A stretch of DNA of 42,633 bases from JAFGVL01 sp031553685. GTDB taxonomy: Bacteria > Bacteroidota > Bacteroidia > Bacteroidales > Paludibacteraceae. The notes below the pieces were generated by a model. That model worked only from the letters and a program-made list of their open reading frames with translations, was not told the origin of the DNA and did no database searches. Below are positions 32,903 through 40,729 of the stretch, in pieces (position 1 is the stretch's first letter; each line of letters begins with the position of its first letter). Both the position numbers and the translations under genes were made by a program. The stretch covers positions 1-42,633 of the forward strand of contig JAVBLE010000031.1 of the NCBI GenBank assembly GCA_031553685.1, in the 5' to 3' direction.

Positions 32903-33597
32903 TGTCGAATAAAATAATTGTCGCCATCGATGGGCATTCGTCCTGCGGGAAAAGCACCATGGCAAAAGTTTTGGCAGCGAATATCGGATATGCATATATT
33001 GATACCGGAGCCATGTATCGGGCTATAGCGCTTTATTGTCTGCGCACAGGCTTGATGACCGAAACTGCTATCGACACAGCCGAACTCGAACACCAAATAT
33101 CATCTATCAAAATTGAATTTAGAGTAAACGAAAATGGAAAGTCGGACACTTACCTCAACGGCGAAAATGTGGAAAGCCAAATCCGCTCGCTCGAAGCCGG
33201 ACTTGGCGCCAGCCGTGTAAGCGAACTTGGTTTTGTACGCAAAGCTTTAGTTGCCCAACAGCAAGAAATGGGCAGAACTAAAGGCATTGTGATGGATGGG
33301 CGCGATATTGGCACGGTTGTTTTCCCCAACGCCGAGTTAAAAGTGTTTGTAACCGCCTCTCCCGAAGTGCGTGCGCAACGCCGCTACGACGAACTGATTG
33401 CCAAAGGAGAGAAAGTGTCGTACAACGAAGTGCTGAGTTCAACCATCGAGCGCGACCATCGGGACGAAAACCGTGCGGAAAGTCCTCTTCGCAAAGCCGA
33501 CGATGCAATTGTCCTTGATAATAGTAATATAAATTTAGAAGAGCAAAACCGCTGGTTGATGGAGGCTTTTGAACATCGGGTTTCTCTTTTACAATAA
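32902..33597 (+). CDS. cmk: Cytidylate kinase
   Basis: This enzyme phosphorylates CMP and dCMP. The P-loop GHSSCGKST (11-19) is followed by YIDTGAMYRAIAL, the long insert typical of bacterial Cmk, then MDGRDIGTVVFPNAELKVFVTA, the RAQRRYDEL lid and the closing SPLRKADDAIVLDNS. The length is 231 aa. It is translationally coupled to porQ and 27 bp upstream of nadE. Confidence 0.96.
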   Translation: MSNKIIVAIDGHSSCGKSTMAKVLAANIGYAYIDTGAMYRAIALYCLRTGLMTETAIDTAELEHQISSIKIEFRVNENGKSDTYLNGENVESQIRSLEAGLGASRVSELGFVRKALVAQQQEMGRTKGIVMDGRDIGTVVFPNAELKVFVTASPEVRAQRRYDELIAKGEKVSYNEVLSSTIERDHRDENRAESPLRKADDAIVLDNSNINLEEQNRWLMEAFEHRVSLLQ

Positions 33598-33624
33598 AAT
33601 TGTAACTCCTAAAATTTTGAGCAA

Positions 33625-35532
33625 ATGAACCACGGATTTATAAAAGTGGCTGCTGCTATACCCAATGTAAAAGTGGCCGATTGTACTGCCAATGCCGAGA
33701 GTATTTTAAAATTAATACAAAAAGCAGTAAAAAAAGATGTAGAAATCATTTGTTTCCCCGAATTGAGCATCACTGCTTCTACTTGCGGCGACTTGTTCCA
33801 TAATCAGCTGCTGATTGATGAAGCCGAAAATTCGTTGACCTATTTATTGGAAGCCACTCGCTGGTTACCTATTATCTGTTTGGTCGGGATGCCTGTCCGT
33901 TCGGGAAATCAACTTGTCAACGCCGCTGTTGTATTTCAGTCGGGAAGTATATTGGCTGTTTTTCCTAAAAAATATGTTGTAACAGATTCTCATTTTATTG
34001 GTTCGCAAAAGGTGCAAGCCAAAGAAGTTACCCTTTGTGGGCAAGTTGTTCCGATGGGAATTGATATCGTTTTGATTCATAATAAAGTTTCTTTTTCTGC
34101 CGAAATATCCGAAGACTTTTTACTGCTCGTTCCGCCGAGTTATGCTCAATCGTTAGCCGGTTCGCAGTTGATTTTTAATCTGGCATCATCTTTTGAAGTG
34201 ATAGGCAAACATGAAGCAAACTGTATGACGCTTATTCGCCAATCGGCACGCTGTGCAGCCGGTTATGTATATACTTCGGCAGGATTTGGCGAGTCAACTA
34301 CCGATCTGGTTTTTTCGGGCAGTTGTATCATTGCCGAAAACGGTTCAATCATTGCCGAAGGCGAACGGTTTTTAGTTTCCGAACAACTTTTGATAAACGA
34401 TATTGATATCGAACGCATTGCTGCCGAACGATTGAAAAACGATTATTTTAAACAGGATTTTTTATGGTCGAAAGACAATCGATGCCGGTATGTTTCTTTC
34501 GAACTGTCTAATTCAAAATCATTCGAACTCACACGGACTGTTCCGGCGCTTCCGTTTGTTCCTGCCGAATCTGTGCTGGATAAACGCTGTCGCGAGATTT
34601 TAAACATCCAAACAAATGCTTTGGCAACTCGTATCAAACATACCGGAATAAACAAAATGGTTGTGGGTGTATCGGGAGGGTTGGATTCGACACTTGCACT
34701 GATGGTTTGTGTAGGGGTTTGTTATAAACTGGATATTCCTCGCAAAAATATTATAGGAATAACGATGCCGGGCTTTGGAACTACTACCCGAACTCATACA
34801 AACGCAGCGTTATTGATTGAAAAAGTAGGAGCTACCCTGCTGGAGATTAATATAAAAGATGCTTGTTTACAACATTTCAAAGATATTGGGCACCCTGAGA
34901 ATAAATGTGATGTTACTTACCAAAACACTCAAGCTCGTGAGCGGACACAAATTTTAATGGATATTGCCAATCAAGTGGGTGGAATAATGGTAGGAACAGG
35001 CGATATGTCCGAATTGGCGCTTGGCTGGACTACCTACGGCGGCGATCATCTTTCGATGTATGCAGTGAATGCGGGCGTCCCTAAAACATTGACAAGACAT
35101 CTTGTTAAATGGATTGCCACAAACAAAGGGGATAATTCGCTGAAATCTATTTTGTTGGATATTATCAATACCCCGATAAGTCCCGAGTTGTTGCCAACCG
35201 ACAAAGCAAACAATAGCTGCCAACCAACCGAAGAATTGGTAGGACCTTATGAGTTACACGATTTCTTTTTGTATTACATGTTGCGTTTCGGATTTCGCCC
35301 CACAAAAATCTATTTCTTAGCTCAAAAAGCATTTGCCGGAAAATATGAAGAGTCAACTATAAAATCATGGCTTAAAGTATTTATTTCCCGTTTCTTTTCG
35401 CAGCAGTTTAAACGGTCGTGTTTGCCCGACGGACCTCGAATTGGCTCAATAGGACTTTCGCCACGCGGAGAATGGAATATGCCAAGCGACGCCTCGGCAG
35501 AATTGTGGTTGAAAGATTTGGAAAATCTATAA
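33625..35532 (+). CDS. nadE: NAD synthetase with degenerate glutaminase domain
   Basis: A 635-aa two-domain NadE: nitrilase-type glutaminase (about 1-275) and synthetase (about 320-635). The synthetase is intact, with SGGLDS (350-355), GFGTTTRTHTNA, the NTQARERTQILMDIA helix and GTGDMSELALGWTTYGGDH. In the glutaminase Glu46 (FPEL) and Lys115/116 are present. The nucleophile position reads EISEDF with Ser162 (TCC) where family members have E-I-C-E-D, and the usual K-T-Y-L-P-N-Y-x-E-F-Y-E stretch is KKYVVTDSHFIGSQ. So the enzyme probably uses free ammonia. Third gene of porQ-cmk-nadE. Its end meets recX tail to tail. Confidence 0.93.
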   Translation: MNHGFIKVAAAIPNVKVADCTANAESILKLIQKAVKKDVEIICFPELSITASTCGDLFHNQLLIDEAENSLTYLLEATRWLPIICLVGMPVRSGNQLVNAAVVFQSGSILAVFPKKYVVTDSHFIGSQKVQAKEVTLCGQVVPMGIDIVLIHNKVSFSAEISEDFLLLVPPSYAQSLAGSQLIFNLASSFEVIGKHEANCMTLIRQSARCAAGYVYTSAGFGESTTDLVFSGSCIIAENGSIIAEGERFLVSEQLLINDIDIERIAAERLKNDYFKQDFLWSKDNRCRYVSFELSNSKSFELTRTVPALPFVPAESVLDKRCREILNIQTNALATRIKHTGINKMVVGVSGGLDSTLALMVCVGVCYKLDIPRKNIIGITMPGFGTTTRTHTNAALLIEKVGATLLEINIKDACLQHFKDIGHPENKCDVTYQNTQARERTQILMDIANQVGGIMVGTGDMSELALGWTTYGGDHLSMYAVNAGVPKTLTRHLVKWIATNKGDNSLKSILLDIINTPISPELLPTDKANNSCQPTEELVGPYELHDFFLYYMLRFGFRPTKIYFLAQKAFAGKYEESTIKSWLKVFISRFFSQQFKRSCLPDGPRIGSIGLSPRGEWNMPSDASAELWLKDLENL

Positions 35533-35994
35533 ACTTAGGGTCTTCAACGCTGTTTTTATTTCATCACTTTCAAAACCATGACTTAGAGCGAAGTTAAACA
35601 ACTTCGCTTTTTTTTCATAATCCGATTTGGCTTTGATAGTTTTATTTTTGGAGGAAAGAAGATTTTGAAGGATTTCCTGATACTCTGTTTCGTCAATTTC
35701 GTCCAACGCAGCATAAATAAAGTCGCTGTCAATCTTTTTCATCTGCAATGAATAGGCAATTTTTTTGCGCCCCCATTTATTATAGCGAAGCGTTCGCTTT
35801 ACAGTTACAGCACAATAACGAGCCTCATCCAAATATTTTTCTTCTTTGAGATAAGCAATGATTTTGTTTACATCATTTTCGGCAATCCCCCATTCGGCAA
35901 GTTTGGTGCGAATATCCGATTCGCACTTTTCATAGCGTGTGCAAAGTGCCGAGGCTCTGAATAAGGCTTGTTCGTAGGTGAGTTCTTTTGGCAT
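35527..35994 (-). CDS. recX: Regulatory protein RecX
   Basis: A 155-aa modulator of RecA filaments. The three-helix repeats of RecX are seen: YEQALFRASALCTRYEKCESDIRTKL, then WGIAENDVNKIIAYLKEEKYLDEARYCAVTVKRTLRYNKWGRKKI (the KYLDE-RF/Y signature) and a C-terminal ALSHGFESDEIKTAL. It overlaps the last 6 bases of nadE, convergent. It follows the Rieske-like lipoprotein gene by 3 bp, so the two share a transcript. Confidence 0.92.
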   Translation of the reverse strand: MPKELTYEQALFRASALCTRYEKCESDIRTKLAEWGIAENDVNKIIAYLKEEKYLDEARYCAVTVKRTLRYNKWGRKKIAYSLQMKKIDSDFIYAALDEIDETEYQEILQNLLSSKNKTIKAKSDYEKKAKLFNFALSHGFESDEIKTALKTLSL

Positions 35995-35997
35995 AAT

Positions 35998-36441
35998 TTA
36001 TCGCAATATGACAACAAATTCAGTTCCTGAAACATTTACCCGATAGGGCTTCAAAGGTTCCGGAGATTCACCTTCAATACAGTTACCTGTTCCATAACCA
36101 ATGAAAAACTTTGAACCGCACTTTTCGCAAATAGCATTTCCAAAACCATCGGGATAAACGCGCACTGTACAGCTACATTCATTCGGACAAGCCATATCAT
36201 AAGCATACATGTTTTCGCCGTCAGTTGACCGGCAAACAAGAATGCCTCCAAAACCTAACTCGTCGACAGCATTTTCTTTGGTTGTATAGGTTTTGTAACC
36301 GTTGGGCATATACAAATCCATCAGAAAAGTCAAATCGCGACGAAGATACACCTGATAATCGGGTATCGACGAGATGAACTCATCTTTGCAAGCTGCAAGG
36401 GTGAGTAAAAAGCAACTAATCAAACAAATCTTTTTCAACAT
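35998..36441 (-). CDS. Rieske-like lipoprotein with cysteine motifs
   Basis: A 147-aa lipoprotein (LTLAAC, Cys18). The second half has the Rieske-like layout seen in Bacteroidota lipoproteins: AYDMACPNEC (Cys85, Cys89), SCTVRV (Cys91) and ICEKCGSKF (Cys105, Cys108), then GYGTG and PLKPYRV. In true Rieske proteins the iron ligands are C-x-H and C-x-x-H. Here both histidines are missing, and the second motif is C-x-x-C. A rubredoxin- or zinc-like site, or loss of the cluster, is possible. Co-transcribed with recX. Confidence 0.8.
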   Translation of the reverse strand: MLKKICLISCFLLTLAACKDEFISSIPDYQVYLRRDLTFLMDLYMPNGYKTYTTKENAVDELGFGGILVCRSTDGENMYAYDMACPNECSCTVRVYPDGFGNAICEKCGSKFFIGYGTGNCIEGESPEPLKPYRVNVSGTEFVVILR

Positions 36442-36463
36442 GAATTAATATTTAAGCAATTAT

Positions 36464-36496
36464 AGTGAGGGTTTCACTCCAAGTGAAGCCCTCGCT
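36464..36496. terminator. Terminator hairpin after the sigma-54 regulator
   Basis: Stem AGTGAGGGTTTCACT / AGTGAAGCCCTCGCT (one or two wobble pairs), loop of about 3-4 bases, with a T-run on the plus side and weaker on the minus side. It lies 19 bp past the regulator stop codon. Confidence 0.7.
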
Positions 36497-36515
36497 TTTT
36501 ATCGGGAAGAATTGT

Positions 36516-37667
36516 TTAGGCAAAACTTTCCACTTCTTTGTCCGTAATAGTTTGTCCGCCAAGGATGATGAGGCGTTCTACCACATTGCGCAATTCACGG
36601 ATATTTCCCGTCCACGACCGGTCTTGAAGTGCGACGATTGCTTTTTTGTCGAATGTTTTGGGGGCAATCCCTTGTTCACAACAAATCTGCGTGGTAAAGT
36701 GTTCGACCAGCAGCGGAATATCCTCTTTCCGTTCGTCCAACGCCGGTACATGAATTAAAATCACACTCAGGCGGTGGTATAAATCCTCGCGAAAAGTTCC
36801 TTTTTCAATCTCGGCTTTCAGGTTTTTGTTGGTGGCGGCAACTACGCGCACATTGATTTTGATGTCTTTGTCGCTACCCACCGGAGAAATTACATTTTCC
36901 TGCAAACAACGAAGCACTTTGGCTTGTGCCGAAAGGCTCATGTCGCCTATTTCGTCGAGGAAAATAGTGCCGCCGTTGGCTTGCTCGAATTTCCCTTGCC
37001 GTTGCTTGATAGCCGAAGTAAACGAGCCTTTTTCGTGCCCGAATAGTTCGCTTTCGATCAATTCGGATGGGATAGCGGCACAGTTTACTTCTACAAAAGG
37101 CTGATTGGCACGCGCACTCAACTGATAAAGCTGGCGGGCTACCACTTCTTTTCCTGTTCCGTTGGGTCCGGTTATCAGTACGCGGGCTTCGGTAGGGGCG
37201 ACACGGGTAATCATTTCGCGCACTTTCTCCAAAGCGGGCGAGGCGCCCACCATTTCGTATTTCTTATCTACTTTTTTCTTCAAAACCTTTGTTTCGGCAA
37301 CCAGGCTCTTTTTGTCCAACGCATTGCGAACGGTTACCAACAAGCGATTTAAGTCAATAGGTTTTTCGATAAAATCGAAAGCGCCTTTTTTTAGGCATTC
37401 CACAGCCGTTTCGATGTTCCCATGTCCCGAGATAATTACCACAGGGGTTTCGGTATTGAACTCTTTTATCTTGCCAAGCACTTCGATACCATCCATTTCG
37501 GGCATTTTGATGTCCGAAAAAATCAGGTCGTAGCTGTTTGCCTTGATCAGTTCCAGCCCTTGTTTGCCGTTTTCGGCAAGTTCCACTTCGTGTTTCTCAA
37601 ATTCGAGAATGTCTTTGAGTGTGTTGCGAATACTTCGCTCGTCGTCTATTACTATTATTTTTGCCAT
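36516..37667 (-). CDS. Sigma-54-dependent response regulator without HTH domain
   Basis: A 383-aa NtrC-family protein. The receiver domain has Asp52 (SDIKMPEMDG) and Lys102 (IEKPID). The AAA+ sigma-54 activation domain has Walker A GPNGTGKE (167-174), a GAFTGA-loop variant GSFTSA (214-219), Walker B IFLDEIGDM and ATNKNLK. The sensor-II region SWTGNIRELRNVVERL is present, but the protein stops 14 residues later, without the usual Fis-type DNA-binding helix. Such shortened forms are common in Bacteroidota. It could act on sigma-54 holoenzyme without specific DNA binding. No histidine kinase is in the window. Confidence 0.93.
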   Translation of the reverse strand: MAKIIVIDDERSIRNTLKDILEFEKHEVELAENGKQGLELIKANSYDLIFSDIKMPEMDGIEVLGKIKEFNTETPVVIISGHGNIETAVECLKKGAFDFIEKPIDLNRLLVTVRNALDKKSLVAETKVLKKKVDKKYEMVGASPALEKVREMITRVAPTEARVLITGPNGTGKEVVARQLYQLSARANQPFVEVNCAAIPSELIESELFGHEKGSFTSAIKQRQGKFEQANGGTIFLDEIGDMSLSAQAKVLRCLQENVISPVGSDKDIKINVRVVAATNKNLKAEIEKGTFREDLYHRLSVILIHVPALDERKEDIPLLVEHFTTQICCEQGIAPKTFDKKAIVALQDRSWTGNIRELRNVVERLIILGGQTITDKEVESFA

Positions 37668-37691
37668 AAAATTATTTTTGGACAGAATTTA

Positions 37692-37722
37692 CAAAATTAA
37701 CACATTAGTCTAATTTTTCAAT
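37692..37722 (-). promoter_or_regulatory. Promoter of the sigma-54 regulator
   Basis: On the minus strand ATTG (37722-37719), 19 bases, TAATTTTG (37699-37692), 25 bp upstream of the ATG. It fits the TTG...TAnnTTTG pattern, so the regulator gene itself uses the housekeeping sigma factor. Confidence 0.6.
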
Positions 37723-37780
37723 AATATCCATTTATGTAGTTTTTTGTTTTAAAAGGCACAGTCCAGAGAACTGCGCTATC

Positions 37781-37964
37781 GTACGAGACATCGCATAAGA
37801 CTAAAAAGAACATAAATATATGTCTGACCATGCCTGTTAGTGCGATGTCTCCACGACACTCCTTGTACCTCGTCGTTTTGGTCGACAGTTCGACTAAGCT
37901 CACTGCAACGCATGACGACACTTCCATTGCTTTTGTATTGTTCTTTTTAATCTTTGCGATGTAC
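37781..37964. repeat. Dispersed MITE-like repeat, copy 2
   Basis: A 184-bp element with inverted ends GTACGAGACATCGCA / TTTGCGATGTAC. Its right 52 bp match 184-235. Inside is the GTTCGACTAAGCTCACTGCA word of the dcp/15905 repeat and GCGATGTCTCCACGAC, also related to the arms of the MITE at 14433-14692. Confidence 0.75.
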
Positions 37965-38000
37965 TGAAAAACATAATTATAATTATACCGCAATACGCTT

Positions 38001-38074
38001 GGTTGTATAAAATATCCGGTACAATATACCGGCAATTGACAGGTTGTATATTGTACAAAATACTTTATACAACC
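38001..38074. repeat. Inverted repeat GGTTGTATAA...TTATACAACC
   Basis: The outer arms are GGTTGTATAAA and TTTATACAACC. Between them are CCGGTACAATATACCGG (a palindrome) and a further direct word GGTTGTATA. No gene is associated with it. The gap 37668-38407 holds this, copy 2 of the MITE-like repeat and three REP units. Confidence 0.65.
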
Positions 38075-38176
38075 AATGAACCTGTAGTATATTTATTTTT
38101 TGTAAATATACACGGATATAATCTGATGTATATCTACAAAGATACAAAACTATTTTTGAAGGGAAGATTTGCCCCC

Positions 38177-38389
38177 GCTCGGCGTAGGCTCTGCCTGCGT
38201 CGTGGTTAGAAGCAAGTCTCCTGACTTGTATACAATCAATTCCTTTTTCTATTTGCAAGCGGTGACGCTTGCTTTTAGCTACGACATAGGCAGAGCCTAT
38301 GCCGAGCAACCGTTTTTATTTATTATACACTACACCCGCTCGGCGTAGGCTCTGCCTGCGTCGAAGCTAAAAGCAAGTCTCCCGACTTG
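38177..38389. repeat. REP cluster left of the RAYT gene (three units)
   Basis: Units are 38177-38228 (+), 38256-38307 (-) and 38338-38389 (+). Each is about 52 bp: GCTCGGCRTAGGCTCTGCCT, then a GTCG.RGYTARAAG linker and a CAAGTC-tccY-GACTTG or CAAGCG-gtga-CGCTTG hairpin. The first two units form an inverted pair with a 27-bp linker that is repeated exactly to the right of the gene. Confidence 0.9.
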
Positions 38390-38407
38390 CCAAGAAAACA
38401 GCTTCCT

Positions 38408-38992
38408 TTATTTCACACTTCTCATTAAACCAATACGCTCTATTGGCTGTGGAATAAAAATTACATCTAATATACAATCTAAACCCGCATAACTTCTAGC
38501 GCTTGAATAAAGATAATCTTCCGCTTTCTCAACAATGCCCGAACGAACAGGATTTTGATGTATATAATTTATTTTGCTATCCATAAACTGGTTACTATAA
38601 ACAATTTCTGCGTGATTTTCATGTGTCCACACCTGATATTTTTCGTTTCTTTTGTGTTGTTTTGCCGAAAATTCAAACAGATTTAATATCCAATCACGGC
38701 GACTTTCTGTTTCTGTATCTATTGCTTCCAATATTTGTCTTGCTGTAAAACTTTTAAATTCTTTTATCGTGTTGCTTAAATCTGATTTTCCACTTTTCAC
38801 CAATAAATGAAGATGGTTGCTCATTATTACAAAAGCATAAATTTCTAGCTCCTTATTTGCTTGACAATAACGAAGGCTCTCAATAACAATATCCCGATAA
38901 ACTTTTCTTGTAAAAATGTCTATCCATTTCACAATCTGAAATGTTACAAAATACAATCCATCTTGTTCATCGATTTTATAGCCTGTACTCAT
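38408..38992 (-). CDS. REP-associated tyrosine transposase (RAYT, IS200-like)
   Basis: A 194-aa single-strand HUH transposase. MSTGYKIDEQDGLYFVTFQIV is the standard N-terminus of this group. H-x-H is in MSNHLHLLV (His60, His62). The likely catalytic Tyr143 is in INYIHQNPVRSGIV. The start is placed at MSTGYK, because upstream codons read into the flanking REP. REP units flank the gene on both sides in inverted pairs, as expected for a domesticated enzyme that acts on REP hairpins. The reading frame is complete. Confidence 0.93.
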   Translation of the reverse strand: MSTGYKIDEQDGLYFVTFQIVKWIDIFTRKVYRDIVIESLRYCQANKELEIYAFVIMSNHLHLLVKSGKSDLSNTIKEFKSFTARQILEAIDTETESRRDWILNLFEFSAKQHKRNEKYQVWTHENHAEIVYSNQFMDSKINYIHQNPVRSGIVEKAEDYLYSSARSYAGLDCILDVIFIPQPIERIGLMRSVK

Positions 38993-39010
38993 TTGTTTAA
39001 TTTTAAATTG

Positions 39011-39210
39011 CAAGCGATGACGCTTGCTTTTAACTACGACATAGGCAGAGCCTATGCCGAGCTACTGCACGCTACGCTCAGCGAGGGTAGGCTCTGCCTG
39101 CATCGCGGTTAGAAGCAAGTCTCCTGACTTGTATACAATCAATTCCTTTTTCTATTTGCAAGCGGTGACGCTTACTTTTAGCTACGACATAGGCAGAGCC
39201 TATGCCGAGC
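39011..39210. repeat. REP cluster right of the RAYT gene (three units)
   Basis: Units are 39011-39062 (-), 39081-39131 (+) and 39159-39210 (-). The pair 39081-39210 is a near copy of the pair 38177-38307, including the linker TATACAATCAATTCC... . A TACTGCACGCTACGCTCAGC tail follows two of the minus units. Confidence 0.9.
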
Positions 39211-39242
39211 TACTGCACGCTACGCTCAGCGAGGTCTTTTTT

Positions 39243-39401
39243 AGGTGACATATGGAACACTACATCGGAGACGAGCTTTTTTAAGGCTGTTTTTTGCTCC
39301 TCTTTCACCTTCAGGGGTACCTAAGTACCACCTGTTTCTTCTATTTTTATTTCTTTATTTTGCTTTAAACCAACAGACTAACTATGCCAGGTGACATATG
39401 G
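39243..39401. repeat. Direct repeat pair AGGTGACATATGG
   Basis: The 13-bp word occurs at 39243-39255 and 39389-39401, each followed by NACA, 146 bp apart in the same orientation. The AT-rich stretch between has no gene. It may be a footprint of a lost insertion sequence. The gap 38993-39410 holds this pair and three REP units. Confidence 0.5.
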
Positions 39402-39410
39402 TACATTACC

Positions 39411-39875
39411 TTACCGACCATCATCTATGATTCTACAAATTTCGATATTTTCTTCCGGTATCATTCCAATGAAATAATTTGAATATGTAAGTTTACTATC
39501 TCTATAAATAATTATTTTTCCTATACATCCATCATCCACATGAATAATAGAATTTTTGACTCCAAAAAGATTAATTATTGATTTATTAATCTTTTTGAGT
39601 TCTTTCTTTTTCAAATATTTCTTCTGCTTTTCTGTTTTGTTTGGAAACAAATAAAAGAATTCAATAACTCCATTATCAATATCAAAATAGCACAAGGTTG
39701 GTACAGAAACCCATGCCCCTTCTATATAATAAATAAGGTGATTAGGCGAATACTTAATAAATGAACAATTTTTATCGATTAAAGAATCTATTTTTTGTTC
39801 GCTTAAATCAGATTGAGCATACATAGAAATAGCAAATAAATTTAACACTAAAATGAATGACATTTTTTTTAACAT
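39411..39875 (-). CDS. Small exported protein, unknown function
   Basis: About 154 aa from MLKKMSFILVL, where the signal peptide (ending SMYAQ) starts; the longer frame adds 28 unlikely residues. The mature protein is rich in Ile, Lys and Tyr, with a Lys-rich middle (EKQKKYLKKKELKKINK) and several Cys. The family was not recognised. It stands alone beside REP repeats with low GC, so it may be an accessory gene. Confidence 0.65.
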   Translation of the reverse strand: MLKKMSFILVLNLFAISMYAQSDLSEQKIDSLIDKNCSFIKYSPNHLIYYIEGAWVSVPTLCYFDIDNGVIEFFYLFPNKTEKQKKYLKKKELKKINKSIINLFGVKNSIIHVDDGCIGKIIIYRDSKLTYSNYFIGMIPEENIEICRIIDDGR

Positions 39876-40026
39876 ACTAGTTTTTTTATGGTGCATAATT
39901 AATAACATTTCGACCACTATATTTTGTCCTATATTTTGTATTGATATTTTTTCGACCAAACCAAGTTAGTTCTCTAAATATCCGATTTTCTTCTCTTACT
40001 GCTTTTACTTCAGAGTTCTTAACCTC

Positions 40027-40078
40027 GCTCGGCGTAGGCTCTGCCTGCGTCGAAGCTAAAAGCAAGTCTCCCGACTTG
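40027..40078 (+). repeat. Solitary REP unit
   Basis: Nearly identical to the unit at 38338-38389 (GCTCGGCGTAGGCTCTGCCT...CAAGTCTCCCGACTTG). It lies 16 bp after the RNase H stop codon, where its hairpins could act as a terminator or mRNA 3' end. Confidence 0.88.
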
Positions 40079-40093
40079 TATACAATTATTTTT

Positions 40094-40726
40094 TCATTTT
40101 CGTCCGAAATCTGCCGGAATCTCTCCCCAGATTTCGGTTTGCCATTTCAATATTTTAGTGGTATAAGTGTTTTCTGCCAGCCATTTCTCAGCTCTTTTTA
40201 TCAGGTCGAATAAAATGGCGTTTTTATTGTTTTCGTCCAGTTTGGTTTTACATTTTTTGGCTCGCACCCACGCTATGGCTGTTATGCTATCGGTATAAAT
40301 AGGTAAATCCGAACCCTGCTGTTTGAGCATTGCCAGCCCATGTACTAACGCCAGAAACTCGCCGATATTGTTTGTGCCGCACTCAAACGGTCCTTGATGA
40401 AACAGCTCGCGCCCATCGGCAGCATCTACGCCCCGATACTCCATTACGCCGGGATTTCCGCTGCAAGCAGCATCTACGGCAATGCTTGGGAAGATTGGTT
40501 TTTCTGCCGAAGTAAAATCATTGCTGTCAAAGATTGCTTCTTGCTTAGGTGGATTAACTATTTCCCAATAATTTTTCTCAAAAGCCACTTGTGCCGCCTG
40601 TTGAGTTGGGAAACCTTTGTACTGTGCTCCTTCAAATCCGCTTACTTGCTTTTTGCAATCGTCCCACGAAGCGAAAATGCCTGTTTCGCGCCCTTTCCAA
40701 ACCACATAATAATTATTTTTGCCCAT
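40094..40726 (-). CDS. Ribonuclease H with viroplasmin-like N-terminus
   Basis: A 210-aa protein. Residues 1-50 form the caulimovirus-VI/viroplasmin domain that binds RNA-DNA hybrids (YYVVWKGRETGIFASWDDCKKQV...FPTQQAAQVAFE). The RNase HI domain carries the catalytic Asp85 (AVDAACSGNPG), Glu123 (NNIGEFLAL), Asp146 (IYTDS) and Asp206 (IPADFGRK). It degrades the RNA of RNA-DNA hybrids. It starts 3 bp after the end of the interrupted Abi gene on the same strand. Confidence 0.94.
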   Translation of the reverse strand: MGKNNYYVVWKGRETGIFASWDDCKKQVSGFEGAQYKGFPTQQAAQVAFEKNYWEIVNPPKQEAIFDSNDFTSAEKPIFPSIAVDAACSGNPGVMEYRGVDAADGRELFHQGPFECGTNNIGEFLALVHGLAMLKQQGSDLPIYTDSITAIAWVRAKKCKTKLDENNKNAILFDLIKRAEKWLAENTYTTKILKWQTEIWGEIPADFGRK

Positions 40727-40729
40727 GGA

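Noticed and set aside
37718..38309. Two overlapping minus-strand ORFs (105 and 108 codons)
   Set aside because: They are made of dispersed repeat sequence and AT-rich palindromes; there is no family likeness or start signal.
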